Source: Streptomyces venezuelae (GTDB lineage: Bacteria > Actinomycetota > Actinomycetes > Streptomycetales > Streptomycetaceae). From it: a stretch of 64,000 bases of DNA. The stretch's first letter is position 1. Every line of letters begins with the position of its first letter. The stretch lies in contig NZ_CP029193.1 in NCBI RefSeq assembly GCF_008642355.1, forward strand, positions 4,054,001 to 4,118,000. Reading direction: 5' to 3'. Shown one piece after another: positions 59,708-64,000 of this stretch. The position numbers and the translations under genes are program-made. The notes under the pieces were generated by a model. It searched no databases, was not told the origin of the DNA, and saw nothing but the letters and a program-made list of their open reading frames with translations.

Positions 59708-60454
59708 ATGGACAGCACCACGCACGGAGATATGAGCGATCAGGACCTCCTCGCCGCTCACGTCGCCGGCGACACGGACGCCTTCGGCGAGCTGGTGCGA
59801 CGCCATCGCGACCGGCTGTGGGCCGTGGCACTGCGCACACTCGGGGACCGCGAGGAAGCGGCCGACGCGGTCCAGGACGCCCTGGTCTCCGCCTACCGCG
59901 CGGCACACACCTTCCGCGGGCAGTCGGCCGTTACCACGTGGCTGCACCGGATCACCGTGAACGCCTGCCTGGACCGGGCACGCAAGGCGGCCTCCCGCAA
60001 GACCTCCCCCATCGACGACGCCGAGCGCCTCGAGAGCCTCCTGGAGCCCGAGGAGTCGGCTGCCGCTCCCGTCGAGCGCGGCGACCTCCACCGGGAACTG
60101 GTGGAGGCTCTGGGCACCCTGCCGCACGATCAGCGCGCCGCACTCGTCCTCGTCGACATGCAGGGTTACCCGGTGGCCGAGGCCGCCCGCGTCCTGGAGG
60201 TGCCCACAGGCACGGTGAAGAGCCGCTGCGCCCGAGGCAGAGCCAGACTCCTGCCGCTGCTCACTCATCTCCGCACGAATCCGCCTCCGGACAACGGGAA
60301 CAGCGGTGACGGGGAGAGCGGCGAAGGGAGAAGTGGGAAACCCGTCTCAGGAAGGAACCGGACGCAGGGGACATCCGTCCCACCGGCAGCAGGGCCACGG
60401 GATACAGGACCAAGCGATTCAGCTGCCGTGAAGGGCGGAGGTGGGCGAGCGTGA
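59708..60454 (+). CDS. sigM: ECF sigma factor SigM
   Basis: 248 residues with regions 2 (AFGELVRRHRDRLWAVA to FRGQSAVTTWLHRI) and 4 (LPHDQRAALVLVDMQGYPVAE, then VPTGTVKSRCARGRARL). The C-terminal 60 residues are an unstructured tail not needed by the core. GGGGAGGGGG precedes the ATG. It directs RNA polymerase to a stress regulon and is held by the adjacent anti-sigma RsmA, whose gene overlaps its stop codon by four bases (GTGA). Name from synteny with S. coelicolor. Confidence 0.92.
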   Translation: MDSTTHGDMSDQDLLAAHVAGDTDAFGELVRRHRDRLWAVALRTLGDREEAADAVQDALVSAYRAAHTFRGQSAVTTWLHRITVNACLDRARKAASRKTSPIDDAERLESLLEPEESAAAPVERGDLHRELVEALGTLPHDQRAALVLVDMQGYPVAEAARVLEVPTGTVKSRCARGRARLLPLLTHLRTNPPPDNGNSGDGESGEGRSGKPVSGRNRTQGTSVPPAAGPRDTGPSDSAAVKGGGGRA

Positions 60455-61446
60455 CAGATACGACCGACTCGGCCGGACACCCGGACGTCGCTGAGATCTC
60501 GGATCTGAGCGAGGGCCTGCTCTCCCCGTCGCGCACGAGCGATCTACGTCGGCACCTGGACGGCTGCGAACTCTGCGCCGACGTCCACGCCTCCCTGGAA
60601 GAGATCCGAGGCCTGCTCGGCACGCTGCCAGGGCCGCCGCGCATGCCGGACGATGTCGCCGGGCGTATCGACGCGGCGCTGGCAGCCGAAGCACTGCTCG
60701 ACTCCACCACCTCCGCAGGTCTGCTTGCGGAGGGCCAGGCATCCGAGCCGGTGTCCGTCGCCTCTCCTGCGCCAGCCTCGTCCTCCTCCCCTGGTTCCTC
60801 TTCGTCTGCCGGGACACGTGTTTCACGTGAAACAACGTCTAACCCTGCCTCCTCCGGGGGCCCCGATCGTCCCGCGGGCCATGCCCGCGCAGCCACAGGC
60901 CCGGGTCGCGGCAGCCGATCGCGCGGCACACGTCGGCGTACGGCAGTGCTCGGCGCTGTCTTCACCGCCGCCGCGATCGGTCTCGGGTCCCTGCTGATCC
61001 AGACCATGGGCGGCGACTCCGACGGGACGACAGGAACGGCCTCCGAGCGACAGAACTCGGCGAGCAGCTCGTTTTCCGGGCAGAAGATCGGGGGCCGCGT
61101 CGCCGATCTCCTCAAGAAGAACGGCTCCGACAAGACCGGCGGGAAAACGGACACCTCGACGCCGTCCTTCGACACCCGCTCCAGCCCGGAGTCCCCCGAG
61201 AAGAACTCTCCGAAGACCGCGGTCCAGGTGCAGGTGCCGGAGTGCATCCAACGCGGTATCGGCGACAGGACTCCGCTCGCCGCCGAAGAGGGTTCGTACG
61301 AAGGCAAGCGTGCCTACCTAGTCGTGGTGCCCCATGACACCGACAGCACCAAGGTGTCCGCGTACGTCGTCGACGCGGCCTGTGTGGGCAAGTCCTCGCC
61401 TCCCGCCGGCAAGGTCCTGATGACGCACGCTTACCCGCAGAGCTGA
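60451..61446 (+). CDS. rsmA: Anti-sigma factor RsmA
   Basis: 331 residues, GTG start overlapping the sigM stop. The zinc-finger anti-sigma motif HLDGCELC (Hx3CxxC) is at about residues 31-38. A long Ser/Pro/Gly-rich linker follows, then a membrane helix (VLGAVFTAAAIGLGSLLI) and an extracytoplasmic domain containing two Cys. In S. coelicolor RsmA is reported to carry a [2Fe-2S] cluster that modulates SigM binding. A parS site is encoded in the linker (Val-Ser-Arg-Glu-Thr). Confidence 0.9.
   Translation: MTDTTDSAGHPDVAEISDLSEGLLSPSRTSDLRRHLDGCELCADVHASLEEIRGLLGTLPGPPRMPDDVAGRIDAALAAEALLDSTTSAGLLAEGQASEPVSVASPAPASSSSPGSSSSAGTRVSRETTSNPASSGGPDRPAGHARAATGPGRGSRSRGTRRRTAVLGAVFTAAAIGLGSLLIQTMGGDSDGTTGTASERQNSASSSFSGQKIGGRVADLLKKNGSDKTGGKTDTSTPSFDTRSSPESPEKNSPKTAVQVQVPECIQRGIGDRTPLAAEEGSYEGKRAYLVVVPHDTDSTKVSAYVVDAACVGKSSPPAGKVLMTHAYPQS
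60820..60833. other. parS site inside rsmA
   Basis: Perfect GTTTCACGTGAAAC, in frame as Val-Ser-Arg-Glu-Thr in the low-complexity linker of RsmA. Apart from the site over the start of cydCD, the other sites are intergenic. Confidence 0.94.
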
Positions 61447-61515
61447 CTGCAAGGTCTCTTCCGGGTCTCTTTCCCCGCTCTGTTTCCGCTGGCTTCCGTG
61501 TGCGTGGACCCGGAC

Positions 61516-61543
61516 GGGAATGCATGCCCCGTAGGATCCGTTG
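61516..61543 (+). promoter_or_regulatory. SigR-type promoter of trxBA
   Basis: GGGAAT (61516-61521), an 18-bp spacer and GTTG (61540-61543) match the SigR consensus. In S. coelicolor trxBA is a known SigR target under thiol stress. Transcription should start near 61550. Confidence 0.85.
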
Positions 61544-61615
61544 GGTGGGGTGAGAGTCCTGAGACAGGCACCCACCAGCAGTACGCAGCAGTCCCCAGAG
61601 ACGAGGAATCAAGCC

Positions 61616-62575
61616 GTGACCGACGTCCGTAACGTGATCATCATCGGCTCCGGGCCCGCCGGCTACACGGCGGCGCTCTACACCGCGCGCGCGTCGCTGA
61701 AGCCGCTGGTGTTCGAGGGCGCCGTCACCGCAGGCGGTGCGCTGATGAACACCACCGAGGTGGAGAACTTCCCCGGCTTCCAGGACGGCGTCATGGGCCC
61801 CGAGCTCATGGACAACATGCGCGCCCAGGCCGAGCGCTTCGGCGCCGAGCTTGTGCCGGACGACATCGTCGCCGTGGATCTGACCGGTGAGATCAAGACC
61901 GTGACGGACACCGTGGGCACCGTGCACCGCGCGAAGACCGTCATCGTCACGACCGGCTCCCAGCACCGCAAGCTCGGCCTGCCCAACGAGGACGCCCTCT
62001 CCGGACGCGGTGTCTCCTGGTGCGCCACCTGCGACGGCTTCTTCTTCAAGGACCAGGACATCGCCGTGATCGGCGGTGGCGACACCGCGATGGAGGAGGC
62101 CACCTTCCTCTCGCGCTTCGCCAAGTCCGTGACCATCGTGCACCGCCGCGACACCCTGCGCGCCTCCAAGGCCATGCAGGAGCGGGCCTTCGCCGACCCG
62201 AAGATCAAGTTCATCTGGGACAGCGAGATCGCCGAGATCAAGGGTGAGCAGAAGCTCTCCGGTCTGACGCTGCGCAACCTGAAGACGGGCGAGACGTCCG
62301 AGCTTCCGGTGACGGGCCTGTTCATCGCGATCGGCCACGACCCGCGTACCGAGCTCTTCAAGGGGCAGCTGACGCTCGACGACGAGGGCTACCTGAAGGT
62401 CGACGCACCCTCGACCCGGACGAACGTGCCCGGTGTCTTCGGCGCCGGTGACGTCGTCGACCACACGTACCGTCAGGCGATCACGGCGGCCGGCACCGGA
62501 TGCTCCGCCGCTCTCGACGCCGAGCGCTTCCTCGCTGCCCTCGTGGACAGCGAGACCGCAGCCGTCACCGTCTGA
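61616..62575 (+). CDS. trxB: Thioredoxin reductase
   Basis: 319 residues from the GTG at 61616 (ACGAGGAATC upstream). FAD motif IIIGSGPAGYTAAL, redox centre WCATCDG, NADPH motif VIGGGDTAMEEA and the C-terminal GAGDVVDHTYRQA. It reduces thioredoxin with NADPH. First gene of trxB-trxA behind a SigR-type promoter; gap to trxA is 41 bp. Confidence 0.97.
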   Translation: MTDVRNVIIIGSGPAGYTAALYTARASLKPLVFEGAVTAGGALMNTTEVENFPGFQDGVMGPELMDNMRAQAERFGAELVPDDIVAVDLTGEIKTVTDTVGTVHRAKTVIVTTGSQHRKLGLPNEDALSGRGVSWCATCDGFFFKDQDIAVIGGGDTAMEEATFLSRFAKSVTIVHRRDTLRASKAMQERAFADPKIKFIWDSEIAEIKGEQKLSGLTLRNLKTGETSELPVTGLFIAIGHDPRTELFKGQLTLDDEGYLKVDAPSTRTNVPGVFGAGDVVDHTYRQAITAAGTGCSAALDAERFLAALVDSETAAVTV

Positions 62576-62616
62576 CCCCTCTTCCCCACCGCACCACCGA
62601 GTAAAAGGAGCCTCCC

Positions 62617-62946
62617 GTGGCCGACCTGCAGAACGTGACCGACGCCTCCTTCGAGGAGGTCGTCCTCAAGAGCGACAAGCCCGTACTCGTGGACTTCTGG
62701 GCTGCCTGGTGCGGCCCGTGCCGGCAGATCGCCCCCTCCCTCGAGGCGATCGCCAAGGAGCACGGGGACAAGATCCAGGTCGTCAAGCTCAACATCGACG
62801 AGAACCCCGGCACCGCTGCGAAGTACGGCGTCATGTCGATCCCGACCCTGAACGTCTACCAGGGTGGCGAAGTCGCCAAGACCATCGTCGGCGCCAAGCC
62901 GAAGGCCGCCATCGAGAAGGACCTGGCGGACTTCATCGCCGAGTAA
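62617..62946 (+). CDS. trxA: Thioredoxin
   Basis: 109 residues, GTG start after AAAAGGAG. The active site WCGPC is at about residues 30-34 and the cis-Pro motif SIPTLN at about 75. It is the disulfide reductase partner of TrxB. A parS and a strong hairpin follow. Confidence 0.97.
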   Translation: MADLQNVTDASFEEVVLKSDKPVLVDFWAAWCGPCRQIAPSLEAIAKEHGDKIQVVKLNIDENPGTAAKYGVMSIPTLNVYQGGEVAKTIVGAKPKAAIEKDLADFIAE

Positions 62947-62957
62947 TCAGTGGCGAT

Positions 62958-62971
62958 GTTTCACGTGAAAC
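62958..62971. other. parS site
   Basis: Perfect GTTTCACGTGAAAC, 11 bp after the trxA stop codon and directly before its terminator. Confidence 0.94.
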
Positions 62972-62972
62972 A

Positions 62973-63008
62973 CGAATGGACCAGTCCCCGCCGGGGCTGG
63001 TCCATTCG
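62973..63008. terminator. Terminator of trxBA
   Basis: 12-bp arms (CGAATGGACCAG and complement) extended by CCCC/GGGG with one bulged base and a GCC loop. Between convergent trxA and GNAT genes; can act on both. Confidence 0.9.
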
Positions 63009-63031
63009 CCGTTCAGAGTCCTGCTTCTCGG

Positions 63032-63649
63032 TCACAGCGGTCTGAGCACCGGTTCCTTCTGTACTGCCCCCAGCAGCCGGTCGAGTGCCAGCTCGACGTC
63101 TTCCTTCCAGGAGAGCGTCGTACGGAGTTCGAGCCGCAGTCGTGGATAGGAAGGATGCGGGCGGACCGTCTTGAATCCAACGGACAGGAGATGCTCCGCA
63201 GGCAGTACGCATGCGGGCTTCTCCCACCGCGCGTCTCCGAAGGCCTCGATCGCCTTGAAGCCCCTGCGCAACAGATCCTTCGCGACCGTCTGGACGATGA
63301 CCCGACCCAGTCCCTGCCCCTGGTAGCCCGGCATGATCCAGGCAGTCATCAGCTGGACCGCGTCCGGCGACACGGGACTCGTGGGGAACGCCGTAGAGCG
63401 CGGAACGTAGGCCGGAGGGGCGTAGAGCACGAAGCCCACCGGTACATCGTCCACGTAGACGATGCGGCCACAGGACCCCCATTCCAGCAGGACGGCGGAG
63501 ATCCACGCCTCCTTCTCCAGCTCGGGCGTTCCGGCTTTTACCGCGGCCTGGCCGCTGACCGGGTCCAGCTCCCAGAAGACGCAGCCTCGGCACCGCTCGG
63601 GGAGGTCCGGGAGGTTGTCCAGTGTGAGCGGTACGAGCCGGCGCCCCAT
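63032..63649 (-). CDS. GNAT-family N-acetyltransferase next to parB
   Basis: 205 residues with the acetyl-CoA loop MPGYQGQGLGRVIVQTVAKD and a Cys-rich head (CRGCVFWELD). The family is the one conserved between trxA and parB in actinobacteria (Rv3916c in mycobacteria). Its substrate is unknown. A short frame (63538-63795) overlaps its start. Confidence 0.85.
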   Translation of the reverse strand: MGRRLVPLTLDNLPDLPERCRGCVFWELDPVSGQAAVKAGTPELEKEAWISAVLLEWGSCGRIVYVDDVPVGFVLYAPPAYVPRSTAFPTSPVSPDAVQLMTAWIMPGYQGQGLGRVIVQTVAKDLLRRGFKAIEAFGDARWEKPACVLPAEHLLSVGFKTVRPHPSYPRLRLELRTTLSWKEDVELALDRLLGAVQKEPVLRPL

Positions 63650-63795
63650 GTAGGCGGTTCCTCACTTCCGTCGGCCGCCGCGCTGCGAGCGGCTGTCAGC
63701 GCATTGCGTTCCCTGAGCAGACTGCCGACGAAGCCGCCGACCGCCCCCAGCCCGAGGCCCGCGGTCATCAGTCCGGTGCGGCTCATCGTTCGCAT
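63538..63795 (-). CDS. Possible small membrane protein overlapping the GNAT start
   Basis: 85 residues, starting at the ATG at 63795, with GGGGAGGCGGGG before it. The N-terminus has one hydrophobic helix (LMTAGLGLGAVGGFVGSLL). The last third overlaps the GNAT gene in another frame and has Ser/Arg-rich composition that looks like shadow sequence. It might be a real small gene with the stop inside the next, or spurious; the strong ribosome-binding site favours it. Confidence 0.4.
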   Translation of the reverse strand: MRTMSRTGLMTAGLGLGAVGGFVGSLLRERNALTAARSAAADGSEEPPTWGAGSYRSHWTTSRTSPSGAEAASSGSWTRSAARPR

Positions 63796-63893
63796 GGCCC
63801 CCGCCTCCCCAATGAGGTGCCGTCAGGTGGATGCGCCATACCCGAACGCATCGTATCCACGATGAGATTGCATCGAAAGCGCAGGAAAGCAAA

Positions 63894-63933
63894 GAGCGGG
63901 CCGTGTTCCGGACAGACCGGACACGACCCGCTC
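63894..63933. terminator. Terminator of the gene beyond the right edge
   Basis: GAGCGGGCCGTGTTCCGG pairs with its near-complement at 63917-63933, with one mismatch and one bulge. It lies after the minus-strand stop at 63956. Confidence 0.75.
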
Positions 63934-63955
63934 CCGCGGTGCTGACCTGTGCGTA

Positions 63956-64000
63956 TCAGGCCTTGCCGTCCTCGGGACCGTCGTTCTCCGAGGAGTCTTC
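63956..64000 (-). CDS. C-terminal end of the next gene, probably parB (partial)
   Basis: Fourteen codons plus TGA (ending Glu-Asp-Gly-Lys-Ala) on the minus strand, running off the right edge. Acidic composition. Gene order (trxA, GNAT, then parB) in S. coelicolor and mycobacteria makes ParB the likely identity, but the 14 residues alone cannot prove it. Confidence 0.55.
   Translation of the reverse strand, partial: EDSSENDGPEDGKA

Overview
The window is chromosomal DNA of a Streptomyces species. The base composition is very G+C rich, many starts are GTG, and it carries the sporulation pair ssgA/ssgR, a fused cydCD gene, sigM-rsmA and trxBA next to a parB-like gene. The gene order resembles the S. 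coelicolor core chromosome from the cyd operon down to the parB side of oriC (recalled, not searched). Ten copies of the ParB-binding palindrome GTTTCACGTGAAAC (nine perfect, one with a single mismatch) place the window in the origin-proximal centromere zone, with oriC beyond the right-hand end.

Layout. 1-9 kb: start of a GAF-domain sensor kinase (runs off the left edge), the cytochrome bd operon cydA-cydB-cydCD behind a Rex operator, a cyclophilin-like gene and a hisC-type aminotransferase. 9-21 kb: LacI regulator, PP1-like phosphoesterase, an unknown membrane protein, thiC under a TPP riboswitch, a YibE/F membrane protein, ssgA and its IclR-type activator gene ssgR, a DUF5326-type small membrane protein, cupin, holin-like protein and a cystathionine gamma-synthase/lyase-like enzyme with an octapeptide-repeat head. 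21-34 kb: accessory metabolism and regulation (LysR, Nudix, flavohemoglobin, HAD phosphatase, two GNATs, HbpS-like protein, MFS/MarR pair, serine hydrolase, AhpD-like/MerR/SDR group, TetR/quinone oxidoreductase pair). 34-40 kb: dnaB, with a cluster of DnaA-box-like sequences upstream, a MATE exporter, and the rpsF-ssb-rpsR-rplI operon. 40-49 kb: cell-wall genes (FemX-type transferase, alanine-racemase-like protein, GT87 mannosyltransferase, class A PBP), then PadR and inositol-phosphate synthase. 49-64 kb: MFS, LppU/SCO3897-like protein, cca, DUF6049 protein, murJ, a pseudokinase, sigM-rsmA, trxB-trxA, a GNAT, and the last codons of a probable parB.

How the genes fit together. The right half is an actinobacterial core: translation and replication genes, the peptidoglycan export and assembly machinery (femX, PBP, murJ, pseudokinase, DUF6049), and two stress sigma circuits (sigM-rsmA, and a SigR-type promoter before trxBA). 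The left half adds a redox-controlled oxidase, thiamin synthesis and sporulation control. I saw no mobile element, CRISPR array, rRNA or tRNA. The most notable observations are the parS sites and where they sit (one over the cydCD start codon, two inside long perfect palindromes between genes, one pair 45 bp apart, one inside rsmA), the DnaA-box cluster before dnaB, the separate murJ and pseudokinase genes, and the alanine-racemase-like gene beside femX.
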